Source: Apoda limacodes
Lineage: Eukaryota; Arthropoda; Insecta; Lepidoptera; Limacodidae
Length of the DNA: 64,000 nt
Reading direction: 5' to 3'
NCBI GenBank assembly: GCA_946406115.1
Contig: OX291547.1
Coordinates: 1,617,001-1,681,000, forward strand
A program made the position numbers and the translations under genes. Below are positions 31,663-42,560 of this stretch, piece by piece. The notes beneath the pieces are model-generated. The model worked only from the letters and a program-made list of their open reading frames with translations. It was not told the DNA's origin and searched no databases. The stretch's first letter is position 1, and every line of letters starts with the position of its first letter.

Positions 31663-32071
31663 TGTGAATAAAAATATAACGACTGCAAATTAAGGCATAG
31701 GCCTATCGAAAAACTGCAAAATTTCATGCAAATTCCCGATTTATATTTAACCACTACACATGACCCATTTTCACCAGAGGTGTATGTAGCCTACTAGCTT
31801 TATGTAAAGTAAGCAGGCCACTGCTATATTTTTAAAAATATAACACTGCAAATTTTGAATAGGCCTATAGAATAAATGCAAATAAGGGCAAATTCCTGTT
31901 TTATAGATAACACCCACAGACGTGTGTGTGGCCTGCCACCTAATTATATTCGATATGTTATTGTTGGTTGCATTGCCCTGGAGGGAAAATGGCCTGCTAA
32001 CTTCACAGGCGCCTAATTTAAGCGGTTTGAAATATTTTTAAATGATAAATTTTCGCGGATAATGTTGCTTT
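31663..32071. other. spacer with a repeated block
   Basis: 'aggcatag-cctat-gaaaaactgcaaa' (about 31693) and 'aataggcctatagaataaatgcaaat' (about 31857) are related, as are 'aaaatataac-actgcaaatt' at 31671 and 31835. This suggests a diverged ~165-bp tandem duplication spanning roughly 31670-32000. No gene. Confidence 0.4.
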
Positions 32072-33282
32072 CAATAGTGTCACGCACTGATCATCAGTAG
32101 CTAATAGTCTCACCCGCCGATCATCAGTAGCTAATAGTGTCACTCACTGATCATCAGTAGCTAATAGTGTCATTCAGTGATCATCAGTAGCTAATAGTGT
32201 CACCCGCCGATAAATCAGTATCTTATAGTGTCACTCACTGATCATCAGTAGCTAATAGTGTCACTCACTTATCATCAGGAGGTAATAGTGTCATTCACTG
32301 ATCATCAGTAGCTAAAAGTGTCACCCGCCGATCATCAGTAGCTAATAGTGTCACTCACTGATCATCAGTAGCTAACAGTGTCACTAACTTATCATCAGTA
32401 GCTAATAGTGTCACTCACTGATCATCAGTAGCTAAAAGTGTCACTCACTAATCATCAGTAGCTAATAGTGTCACTCACTGATCATCAGTAGCTAATAGTG
32501 TCATTCACTGATCATCAGTGGCTAATAGTGTCACCCGCCGATAAATCAGTAGCTTATAGTGTCACTCACTGATCATCAGTAGCTAATAGTGTCACTCACT
32601 GATCATCAGTAGCTAATAGTGTCATTCACTGATCATCAGTAGCTAAAAGTGTCACCCGCCGATCATCAGTAGCTAATAGTGTCACTCACTGATTATTAGT
32701 AGCTAATAGTGTCACTCGCTGATCATCAGTAGCTAATAGTGTCATTCACTATTCATCAGTAGCTGATAGTGTCACCCGCCGATCATCAGTAGCTAATAGT
32801 GTCACTCACTGATCATCAGTAGCTAATAGTGTCATTCAGTGATCATCAGTAGCTAATAGTGTCACCCGTCGATAAATCAGTAGCTTATAGTGACACTCAC
32901 TGATCATCAGTAGCTAATAGTGTCACTCTCTAATCATCAGTAGCTAATAGTGTCATTCACTGATCATCAGTAGCTAAAAGTGTCACCCGCCGATCATCAG
33001 TAGCTAATAGTGTCACTCACTGATCATCAGTAGCTAAAAGTGTCACTCACTAATCATCAGTAGCTAATAGTGTCACTCACTGATCATCAGTAGCTAATAG
33101 TATCACTCTCTAATCATCAGTAGCTAATAGTGTCATTCACTGATCATCAGTAGCTAATAGTGTCACTCACTGATCATCAGTAGCTAATAGTGTCACTCCT
33201 CACTGATCATCAGTAGCTAATAGTGTCATTCACTGATCATCAGTAGCTAATAGTGTCACTCACTGATCATCAGTAGCTAATA
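32072..33282 (+). repeat. 30-bp satellite array with 331-bp higher-order repeat
   Basis: About 40 head-to-tail units close to GTGTCACTCACTGATCATCA plus GTAGCTAATA. Unit variants recur in a fixed order. A distinctive 31-bp variant containing GATAAATCAG begins at 32201, 32532 and 32863, exactly 331 bp apart each time (ten 30-mers plus one 31-mer). The 'aaaagtgt' to 'cacccgccgatcatcag' junction also recurs every 11 units (units 8/9, 19/20 and 30/31 by my count). The last third of the array loses this order. Each unit carries a TGATCA palindrome. There are no spacers, so it is not a CRISPR. Confidence 0.97.
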
Positions 33283-33760
33283 TCAATTTACCTCGATATT
33301 CTATAAGATGCCGTTACAAAAAAAAATATTGTTATAGAAGCGAATTTTCTCAGGGTTGGCACCAATTACACATATGTACTCATGTTACTCTTTGAGAAAA
33401 ATAATTGTGAACATTCTGATTTTCTATTTAAATTTACAGAAGCCCGACTTCACAAAATTAAATAGTATTTGTCTATTTGTGTTATTATTTAAGTGTAGTG
33501 CGGCAACTGCAGTTGTGTGTCTGCTCTACATATTACAATTACTCTTTGCCCGTACTTGAAACAGATGTCCCTGTTGTAACGCTTAGGCAAAATATCTCTG
33601 ATTTGCATAATTTTGCACTTTCTACGTTCAAAACAGTCTTTACTTACGTTCATTATTATTTTAGAGATTATACCTAGGCAAGCTTCAGATTAAGAAAATA
33701 AAAACAAGTTCAGTGTTTTTATCCGACTAGCTCGTGCCCCATTTTGCGCTCGCTAGTCGT
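33283..33760. other. spacer, no gene seen
   Basis: AT-rich. The open frames at 33356-33677 have no recognisable domain. Confidence 0.4.
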
Positions 33761-33812
33761 AAATGGTCGAGCATCGCACTGCGCGGTCACGCACTGGATG
33801 GGTGACCGCCGG
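33761..33812 (+). repeat. 5S rRNA-like segment (pol III box C region)
   Basis: 'gcatcgcactgcgcggtcacg' followed by CACTGGATGGGTGACCGCC matches the 3' half of insect 5S rRNA (GCGCGGTCAGTACTTGGATGGGTGACCGCC region) with few changes. The 5' half of 5S (box A) is not recognisable upstream, so this is not a functional 5S gene. A 5S-derived SINE (SINE3-type) or a 5S pseudogene is possible. Similar shorter matches lie at 9737-9777 (-) and 48207-48245 (-). Confidence 0.5.
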
Positions 33813-34758
33813 TTGTACGCTCTATTTTCGGAAGACATTTTTTTGGTTTTTCTAAACACGCGCTTGGTCGCGTGGTTGATGATTTAATTGATTAGCCGAG
33901 GAAATCATAAATTTCTTAGATTATATTATTGCTTTGAATTGTAACTTAGATAAAATGTATTAGAAATTTGTAAATATGTAGAATTGAGTAAGTAACCCAT
34001 CTTGGGTTAAGTAATATCTCCCAACTTTAATGCGAAGACGCGGTCCTATTGTTAATGTGGAAATCAAAAGTCGGGAAGCTGGTTTTCATTGCTAAAGGTG
34101 ATCTGCCACGAGGGCTTTTACCAAGAGATTCGATGGTAACTACCTTCCCTGGCTAAAACAAGTTGGGACAGTGGTGTATATGTCGCGTAACTGTGGGGGA
34201 TATTCAGTTAGTATTTCACACTGTGAAATCACAAACCTTCTTCACATATAATGAGGCAGGTGACACTCCGCGTAGGGGCCTGACTATATATATAACACTA
34301 ACACATTATGGATAGAGTAAACTTGGTGTGGTGTGTATATACAGAGCCCCTTACCTGGGTTATTCTGAATGTAGGACCTGACATCGTAGGTGCAGCTCGA
34401 TGTCTCATCCTGTAGCCTTATTCAGAAAGTGTGCTTACTCTGCTTTGCTTTTTTGTCTCGTGTGCGTTCTGCTGTGGCTGGTCCCGACGATCTTTGGCAC
34501 CCTCTACACCTCTGATTTGTCGCAGGGCGTCGTCCAGAAGTTGCGTACAGAGTGCGAAAAACACTCTATTGTAGAGGATATTCACGGAAAATCATTCCAG
34601 ATACTTGATAAAAAGTTTGACAGCTAAATATTACTGTTCGTGATTAGACGGCTTTTATGACAACCGTTGTAGCTTCTGTACACGCCCCAGATAGTATCAC
34701 ACCTGTCGCAGACGGAAGCCAAACACGCTATTGATATCGACACTCGCGCTAACTCCAC
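33813..34758. other. spacer, no identifiable gene
   Basis: Moderately GC-balanced sequence from 34020 to 34640 with a 75-codon plus-strand frame at 34400-34627 that begins with a hydrophobic segment (ALLFCLVCVLLWLVPTIFG). There is no splice or homology support, so I do not call a gene. Confidence 0.35.
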
Positions 34759-34858
34759 GCGGAGTTGTCGCAGTGAGGCTCCCGCGGAGTTGTCGCAGTG
34801 AGGCTCACGCGGAGTTGTCGCAGTGAGGCTCCCGCGGAGTTGTCGCAGTGAGGCTCCC
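34759..34858 (+). repeat. 25-bp minisatellite, four copies
   Basis: Units starting GCGGAGTTGTCGCAGTGAGG begin at 34759, 34784, 34809 and 34834. They are near-identical, differing only in the last bases (ctccc/ctcac). Confidence 0.95.
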
Positions 34859-37708
34859 ACCGAGGCGTCCTCCACACCTGACGCGCTGTACAGTAAGAAC
34901 AAATACATTATTTCAATTTCGTAGTTTCTATTATTTGGCAGATTACCGTTCCATAAACGAGCCATGATTGTAAATACACGATGGAAGGAAAAGGCTGTGA
35001 TGGGAGGGAAAGTTCCATCAATATTGATGTTAGCAAATCTTATTCAGAGAACAACTTTAATTAATCATTAATTCAATTAATTAACTAATAATGAATTAAC
35101 TTAAATTAATAGATATTTCTGTTTGAGTTAGGAATAAAACCTGTTGAATCTGAATCTTATGCTTATCTAATCTTTAATCAGTCCAAAGTTAGTAAGTTAG
35201 TTAGAAGTACTATTTCGTCTAGGTAAATAACATAGTATTTTAAATATTGATAAAACAGAAAAAAAAGATAAAATATGGTATAAGTTAGCTAACTAGTAAC
35301 AAAACAGCATATAAGTGTGTAGTATTGTTTATAGTATACTCGCACATATCTAAGTATGTAGTATTGTAGTATTAGTACAAATGGGGCCGAGTGCTGACCC
35401 TATAATGGTAACGGTCAAATCTGTCGGTTCCGCTGAATAGGTCCAACCTAATATCGCAGCTCAATCCATGTCTAAGTCTAAGCCGTGATATTGTCTATAT
35501 ATTACTTTAGTATCCCCGATGCATAAAACAAATAGGAACACTATCATTAATTTAATCACGCGATTTCGCGCGTTCTTTAACAAACGATAAATTATTATAA
35601 TGACATAGAAAGTGAATCTACACAACTTATCTAAGTGTGCGTTTAATAATAACGTCTAGGTACATGAAGTAATTAGCGTAAAATAATATGATTGAAGTAA
35701 ATATTATTATTATAAGCTAAGTGCGTGTGTGTGTATGTGTGTATCATACATAGTATTCTACGCAAGTAGTTTTTTTTTTAATCAACGAACTGTTGTTCTA
35801 TTCATGTTTTAAAATAAACCAGTGACCAGCCTTTGACTGAGACCTCATTAACATGGACTTAAGTGTATCGGTCAAGTTATTAAACATTTATAGTTATTGT
35901 GGACTTTTACGGGACATGACCAATACTGCATGCTTATCGATTTTTATTCAAATCCGATATTAAGTAATTACTACTAAGTTAGTAAATATAATTTGACGAG
36001 TCACAATATAAAAATATTACTTTTTGTTAGCCCCTACCAGAAGCCAAACTCTATACCTACCTTCGACTCGGCAGTCAGAAGCCTTACTACTGCACCATAT
36101 CGGTCGTCATAATCTGTTATATATATTTATAATTTAAATAAACGTCGTTATAAGTTTCCATTCGGTTGAAGTATTTATAACTAAAAATAGGCAAGAAAAA
36201 CCAAACGTTAATTTCAAAATATTTATTTAATAATGTATTAAAAATGAATATAAAAAACCATAGATGTAGAAAGACTATAGACGTTTACTTCATCTTTGAA
36301 TAAAACAATGTCAATGTTTCTACAGCAAATAAAAGAGTTCTATAGATTTTTCCCCACATCATACTCGTAGGTACCTACATATACATATACTGCCATATTA
36401 CGATATCTTCAACCTTTATAACGTGCGGCCATACCGAAGTGATATGTACATAAGGACGCCGGTTTCCCAGCACCGACCACATCGACCACATCCACAGACA
36501 ATGCCCAGTTTTGGGCAACGGATAATAGTTACAACTATTAAGTGTGCGATTGTTTTTAACTTTGACCTCACGCACGGAATTGCGAAAATGAATTTTTTAG
36601 TGAGCGGTTCAGTAAATTCAGTGTAAGGACTATCGGTCAATAAAACATTTTAGCGAACAGAAAAAAATAATTAAAATATTAAACTGTTATACCTATGTAG
36701 TTTAGTAAATATGTTATAGCTGAAACATACTGCATACGAAGTAAAATTATGTAGTCACTTAATATATGTATAACAAAACCTGTGGTACGCACGTATAGGC
36801 CGCACTTTGGCAAAAACAGTAAGAGTAAGTACACTATTGCACGCCTCATAAGCGGAGCGGTGAGGTAGTGCTCTACTCTCGACATGTCAAAAAACCCAGT
36901 CTTTCGAAACTTAAATGACGTTTTTTTTTTAATATAACACTTACAGGATAATATGAGTGCACTAATATGAAGTTAAATAATCTGTCTAGCACATATGGTA
37001 CATTTTAAAAACAATTAATTTGTTTAATATAATAAATAATAACATTAAAACTAATCATTCTTGGACGTCCGTGAGTCTGTGTTTATGTGACCATGTATGT
37101 GTATAAAGTATTACACTGTGCTGATTCCTAGTTAATATTAGCGTTCTAAGTACTGTCGTTTAATTATAATTTATAAAAAACTAATATACCAATGTGAATG
37201 ACCGCTATGAGGCGTGCACTTTTGGATTTTCCAATTTATATGTTTCTATTGCTGCCTTTAAAACTATTTTGTGTCAATATTAATATTAAACAAATAATTA
37301 TAATATTTAGAGGGTTCCTTGTTGGAAATTTTCTGATTTTCAATGTGAAGCTAAGAAACGTCTGTTTCTATCAAAATAATAGTAATTTTAATAATTATAA
37401 CAACATAAACATACATAAACCTACACGACTTAAGTTTGTTTTAAAATATGTAACCGATTTTCAAGAGTGACCCATTGAAAGATTAAATACTTGTGTACAC
37501 GAAGCTGGCAAAGTTAATAGCTTTCCTCCCGCCCAGTTCGCGCTCGGACAATGCGCACTCGTAACGATCCTAACGTACTCGTATTAGTGCAACGACTCAT
37601 TCAAAACTGTAAGCGTTTCCCTGAACGAAAGCTTTCTTATTTCTAATTTAAACTACCAATGGTTTCTGACTTTATCTACCTTTTACTCTAATCTGTACAA
37701 CAATTCAT
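34859..37708. other. AT-rich spacer, no gene seen
   Basis: Long AT-rich stretch without recognisable transposon or domain. The open frames near 36375-36640 and 37198-37470 look like chance reading. A CG-richer patch at 36450-36500 is unidentified, and a GT-rich run lies at 35720-35745. Confidence 0.4.
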
Positions 37709-38650
37709 AAGTCGAGTGGGCCAGACGGTACCTTATACCAGCAGTGGTGCTTAAACAGTGTGCTCCTGAGTTATGTCCTGTACTCACGCGCCTCTTCACG
37801 CTTTCCTACCAGACTAGGCAATTTCCGTCTTCATGGAAGACTGCGAACGTTCACCCGATGCCCAAAAAGTGCGATAGATCAGATCCATGAAATTATAGGC
37901 CTATCGCTATTACCTCCCTCCTCTCCTTGGTGATGGAGCGTGTGATCAACACACAGCTTCTAAGATACCTAGAAGTACACAAATTGGTCAGTGACCGTCA
38001 ATATGGCTTTCACCACGGTCGCTCCACTGGTGACCTAGTGTATCTCACACCGATGGGCACTAGCCATTGAGAGTCAGGGGGAGGCATTGTAACCTGGACA
38101 TAGCGAAGGCATTTGATTTGTAGTTGACGGTAGTTGCTCTGATAGCATGGACATTAATGCTGGTGTCCCGCAAGGCTCTGTGCTGTCTCCTAAGCTGTTT
38201 CTACTGCATATCAATGACATGTTGAACATCATCAACATTGCTATGCAGATGACAGTACTAGAGACGCTTATTACACGGGTCGAGCAAGCATCTCTCTTTT
38301 CGTTGTGGAGGAAAAGTCTCTGTCCAAGGTCTCTGACTGGGGACTGGAAAACTTGTTCTGATTCAACCCTACACACAAGTCCGCGCACTCACCGCTTAGA
38401 AAACCCCATTCACTGTGGTCCCATAATTCCAGAATACTCCCCTCTTCATCTTCAAGAGCATTGGCATCCCTGGTATTGGATCTCAAGCGATGTTCAGTTC
38501 GAGATCATTTGCAAGACAAGATAAAGCTGTCGTTCAAAAAACTTGGTTTACTCAAGAGCGAAGCAGTACTTTACATCGTGGCATAGATTGCTGCTTTACA
38601 AGTCGCAAGTTCAGCCCCATATGGAGTACTGCTGCCTTCTCTGCACGGAG
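37709..38650 (+). mobile_element. LINE family A RT fragment, heavily deleted
   Basis: Starts at K-S-S-G-P-D-G equivalent sequence ('aagtcgagtgggccagacgg'), continues through 'cagcagtggtgcttaaacagtgtgctcctgag' and 'tatggctttcaccacggtcgctc', then has several deletions around motif A (38090-38130). Motif B sequence (GGTGTCCCGCAAGGCTCTG) is intact near 38162. The Y-A-D-D region is degraded near 38240. It ends at 'atggagtactgctgccttctctgc' without the LINE 3' end. Inactive. Confidence 0.9.
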
Positions 38651-39002
38651 AGAAAATCTAACAAAAAAATATTAATTTTTACTAAAATATTTATAGCCCG
38701 AGGAAAAAAAGATGCTCTGCAATAATTTTGAATCGATTTTTATTAATGCAGTTAGTAAACATAACAAGGAACGGTTTTGTTACTCCAAGAGAGCGATAGT
38801 AATATCCGAAATTATGACGTCATTGGCAAATACTAGCGCATTTGCAATTTCAAGAGAGCAACAGTTATATACAAAAAGATGACGTCATAGGCAAATCCTA
38901 AATATTAGCAATTATTACTTAAGTTTTTAATACGTATGAGATCTCTGGTTTTTAAAGTAGGTCAACTAATGAAAACCACACAATCGAAAACACATTACTA
39001 TG
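38651..39002. other. AT-rich spacer
   Basis: 'agagagcgatagtaatatccgaaattatgacgtcattggcaaatactagc' (38789-38838) recurs as 'agagagcaacagttatatacaaaaagatgacgtcataggcaaatcctaa' (38852-38900). This is a diverged ~62-bp tandem pair, each with a TGACGTCA site. Confidence 0.5.
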
Positions 39003-39170
39003 AACCGGGGACGTCAGCGTCGTGTTAGGGGGGAGACCCTATTAGGGGAGGCCGTTGAGACTAGTCTCGCTATCCGGATAGGCTATGCCAAGGCCGCCTT
39101 ACAATTGTTTTTCAACCGTGCCGAGGTCGGTCGGGGGGATGATAGGTTGTGGATTGTACAATTAATCGGT
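39003..39170 (-). mobile_element. LINE family C C-terminal fragment, reverse orientation
   Basis: The reverse complement matches 40060-40225 (family C C-terminus): 'tgtacaatccacaacctatcatcccc' and 'ctcgctatccg-ata-cgagactagtctcaacg'. There is no frame on either strand longer than the coincidental 100-codon plus-strand reading. Together with the plus copy it forms a ~165-bp inverted repeat about 0.9 kb apart. Confidence 0.75.
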
Positions 39171-39731
39171 ACAATTGATTTTGTGTTCGCTCGAAAAAGT
39201 GGACGAAAGGTGCTGTATTTTATAAAATTCACACTTAGGATAAAAAAAACGTTGCTTGGAATTACAAAAGCAATTAGTTTAATTATTTTAAGAATTATTT
39301 AAGTAATTTTAAGTAAAGCGTATGCAAACACAAAATGATTGATGTTGATCTTCAAATTACGAATGACGTTTTAAAAATATACTAAGTATGATTTAAAAGC
39401 AATTAACAACTTAAATAATATTTAATATGGCGTGCGATAATCATTAAAATATGTAAAATTATTATATACCAAAACTGTTATGTAGAAATTACATTGCCTG
39501 TAAAGTCGGTATAAAGGCGAAAGTTTTACGTGACAATGATTTTATGTCTGTCTCTCTCGCTCTTAGGCGGGCGCGTGCCTCTCACTCGCTCTCATTGTGA
39601 GCGCATAACGTGAGCGGAGCGTAACGCAGTTTCTTGAAGTGTCACCCGGCAAACCAATTTATAAGACGTTGTCACGTCAAAAGTAATAATGATTACAAAT
39701 GCAGCAAAGCTTTTGTAATTGTGAGTAAAAA
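39171..39731. other. AT-rich spacer
   Basis: No gene. A repeat-like GC-richer stretch, 'gcgggcgcgtgcctctcactcgc ... gtgagcggagcgtaacgc', lies at 39563-39632. Confidence 0.4.
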
Positions 39732-39780
39732 CGACGGGCTATGAGAATTGTCGACGATCCCAAAATCACTTGCCATATGC
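39732..39780 (+). mobile_element. LINE family A fragment, left of nested insertion
   Basis: 'cgacgggctatgagaattgtcgacgatccc' corresponds to R-R-A-V-R-I-V-D-D-P-K-L-T-C of the family A RT. It is continued at 40460 after a family C insertion, with about 12-15 bp of the element lost at the junction. Confidence 0.7.
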
Positions 39781-40459
39781 CCATGATAGGCAAGAAAAGT
39801 AAGATGTCGCTTAGAAATAAGCTGACTCTTTACACCACTTGCATCCGCCATAGTAGCATACGCTAGTGTCGCCTATGCGTTGTCTAAACGCAACCTCTAT
39901 AGACTTCAGACCCTCTAAAACCGCTTCCCCAGGGTGGCTTCCGGAGCCTCCTGGTTCGTCCGGAATGCCTGGACCTACACACGGCATGCGAGCTCCCCGG
40001 GATTCCCCAATAACTTAAATACCTGGCAGTACGCTGTTTCGAGCGTACACAAAATCACCCGAACCAATTAATTGTGCAATCCACAAGCTACCATCCCCCC
40101 TACGCCTCGGCACGTACTAACGGCCCCAGACGACGATCTCGCTATCCGTATAGTGAGACCAGTCTCAACGACCTACCCTAATAGGGGACTTACAGGGCGG
40201 CGTCGTCCCCGGGTTCGTCGGCGAACGCACGGATACACGAGGTATCAAAGAGTGCCGGGGCGATTCTTGCCCCCATTCACTCGCAATCGCAACCGCATAA
40301 CGGGGAACTCCTCTCCTCGCTTGTCGAAGAGCTACAACCCAAGTTGAAGCCTTGAGCATTGGGCGCTATATGGGCTGAGAGTCAAAGTCTCGCCCAAAAA
40401 ATCCGGTAGAGCAGTAATGGCTGCATTAACCAACTGCATAGTCCGTTTAGAAAAAAAAA
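39781..40459 (+). mobile_element. LINE family C 3' fragment inserted into LINE family A
   Basis: 5'-truncated Jockey-like element. It codes, with frameshifts, 'MIGKKSKMSLRNKLTLYTTC' (about 39784-39843), 'ASGASWFVRNAWTYTRHASS' (39940-40000), 'FPNNLNTWQYAVSSV' and 'PTPRHVLTAPDDDLAIR' (to about 40155), then 3' UTR and a poly-A at 40450-40459. The wording is that of the C-terminal region of Jockey-type ORF2. The flanks are family A sequence on both sides. Confidence 0.85.
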
Positions 40460-40766
40460 AGTCTTAGGAGAGACTCTGCCTCCCTGTGTTTGTTTTACCG
40501 CTCGTACAATGATGTGTTCTAAGGAATTGTTCGAAATGATGCCCACGGATACTTTCTACTATCGCACCGCTCGCCATCGGCAGAGAATTCAATCCCAGAC
40601 TTTAGGACCTAAATGGACGCGTACAGTGTGGTTTCCAAGTAACTTCCTCGCGTGAACCCTTGGGTTCTCTCTAAAGAATACAGTATGAGGTTCTTTAAAA
40701 AAGAAGTTATTATTTCTTTGAAGCAACGCGCGAGTGATCACCCCTGTTGTTGCAACCCACAAACCC
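40460..40766 (+). mobile_element. LINE family A 3' fragment, right of nested insertion
   Basis: 'gtcttaggagagactctgcctccctgtgt' continues the family A ORF, followed by F-Y-R, 'tttctactatcgcaccgctcgccatcggcag' and the C-terminal 'gttctttaaaaaagaagttatt' region. It stops at about 40765, so the terminal 'gccaccttagtggtata' is missing. Confidence 0.85.
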
Positions 40767-41419
40767 AGTAAAACAACAATTCAATAGGGGACTTATTAAA
40801 ATCCTTGGCATTGCATCTTTTGAACGTGTTTCTTGCTCTGTTTTGCTATGAAATTTATTTAGATACTAAGTATTACTGTTTATATTGTGTGGTACGGAAC
40901 CGTTAGTAAATGAATACGGCTCGTACCTGGTCAGTTTATTAGGTCATATTAAAATGAAACTTATTAAATATTCGGATTTAGTTTTTAATTTCAATAGATA
41001 TTTTTTTAAATCGTGGGAAACGCAAACTGACTGATGGTTACAAATTGCCGTTTTAATTAACTTAATTAAATAACTTGCGGCGAGCAATTTAGATGCAGAT
41101 TATAAAATATTATGAAATTCTAAATGACATAAGAACAAACATAGATATAAATTATTTCAAATTGAATCTAATGAATACGTTGTAAGATCATTTAGTTTTA
41201 AGTTATAGTATCTTTATTCAGTTAGAAAACAACTGTAAAGATATAAATAAGTTTCAAATCGCCGTATCCTATTTCGTAAGCAGCTCTTGCATAGGTACCT
41301 TTATGTTATCATTCTGCTAAATTAATAACTGACTGTACTTATCTGTTATTGGCAGATACATGAAGAGTTTAGCTAATATTTAGACCATCATTCAATGTAC
41401 ATAGTCACAATTTCAAAAA
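40767..41419. other. AT-rich spacer
   Basis: A degraded 'tggtacggaacc...ggctcgtacctggtcag' at 40890-40940 resembles the GGCCGG-ending repeat's right end. Nothing else is recognised. Confidence 0.4.
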
Positions 41420-41811
41420 CTACGAATATTCCAACCACTGGATTGAGCTCCACCAGCCTAAGGTTTTGTCCACCGATATTACCGTAGATTGGTACGCGAA
41501 GCGATTGAAATAAAAAAGCATAAGAACTTCAATCGTGAGGATGAATACAAACTATCGCCTGCATGGAATCCAGTCACAGGAAAATACAGCTCTCGAGTTT
41601 CACCAACGAACGCACCCGAGGACACCGTTAGTGTTGTGTCTAGTGATTATGAAAAATATAAAGACAAAGTGAGGGTAGTTCAACAGGACGCCTCCACTCG
41701 AAGCCGACGACGCCGCGCACCGCCTGTCTACCCTTGACCAAGGCTGGTGCAACTTAGCCGAAACGTCGGGAACAAGGTATTGTGGCAAATAACAACGCTT
41801 TTAATCCCGTT
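41420..41811 (+). mobile_element. Penelope-like element 3' fragment
   Basis: Reads 'HWIELHQPKVLSTDITVDWY' in one frame (41436-41495) and, after a frameshift near 41488, VREAIEIKKHKNFNREDEYK and 'LSPAWNPVTGKY' (41489-41585). This matches the end of the GIY-YIG endonuclease domain of Penelope-like retroelements as I know it. It is followed by 'ccttgaccaaggctggtgcaac' and the characteristic 'gccgaaacgtcgggaa' near 41758. The RT and most of the endonuclease are absent. The remaining frame (to 41737, ending 'RRRRAPPVYP') is the C-terminal tail. Confidence 0.65.
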
Positions 41812-41958
41812 TTACTGTTTTAATGTGGTACAGAATGTTTTTAAATATAATCTTAGAGAATGCGCGGATAGAGGAACTTGTATATACCGACCGATTTTGA
41901 TGTTATTTTGTTAATATTAACATAAGTATTACTTCAGAGCAGGTTTCTAGACATTTTT

Positions 41959-42560
41959 GTGCTTACACTAGCAGGCCGCCAGAGAACGCAGCAGCCGATA
42001 TGTTTGTGCTCACACTAGAAGGCGAGCAGGGAGCGCAGCAGCCGATATGTTTGTGCTCACACTAGAAGGCCGGCAGGGAGCGCAGCAGCCGATATGTTTG
42101 TGCTTACACAAGTAGGCCGCCAGGGAGCGCAGCAGCCGATATATTTGTGTTTACACTAGCAGGCTGCCAGAGAGCGCAGCAGCCGATATGTTTGTGCTTA
42201 CACTAGGAGGTCGTCAGGGAGCGCAGCAGCCGATATGTTTGTGCTCACACTAGAAGGCGAGCAGGGAGCGCAGCAGCCGATATGTTTGTGCTCACACTAG
42301 AAGGCCGGCAGGGAGCGCAGCAGCCGATATGTTTGTGCTTACACAAGTAGGCCGCCAGGGAGCGCAGCAGCCGATATATTTGTGTTTACACTAGCAGGCT
42401 GCCAGAGAGCGCAGCAGCCGATATGTTTGTGCTTACACTAGGAGGTCGTCAGGGAGCGCAGCACGCGATATGTTTGTGCTTACACTAGCAGGCCACCAGA
42501 AAGCGCGGCAGCCGATAAATTTGTGCTTACCCTAGTAGGCCGCCAGGGAGCTGATATGTT
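41959..42560 (+). repeat. 47-bp satellite array with duplicated 5-unit block
   Basis: Thirteen units of 47 bp (the last truncated) close to GTGCTTACACTAGCAGGCCG plus CCAGGGAGCG-CAGCAGCCGATATGTTT. Units start at 41959, 42006, 42053 and so on. Units 2-6 and 7-11 match each other variant for variant ('gaaggcgagcag', 'gaaggccggcag', 'aagtaggccgcc...atattt', 'gtttacactagcaggctgcc', 'ggaggtcgtc'). This is a 235-bp higher-order duplication (42006-42240 and 42241-42475). Confidence 0.97.

Noticed and set aside
32072..33282. CRISPR-like array
   Set aside because: The repeats are head-to-tail with no unique spacers, and the host is clearly eukaryotic. It is a satellite.
33761..33880. Functional 5S rRNA gene
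   Set aside because: Only the 3' half resembles 5S. The 5' half with box A is not recognisable.
34400..34627. Small secreted or membrane protein with a hydrophobic N-terminal segment
   Set aside because: A single short frame with no homology I recognise and no promoter or splice evidence. Hydrophobic stretches are common in T-rich frames.
39000..39302. 100-codon plus-strand ORF (N-R-G-R-Q-R-R-V-R)
   Set aside because: Its first part is the antisense of a family C LINE segment; the rest is AT-rich.
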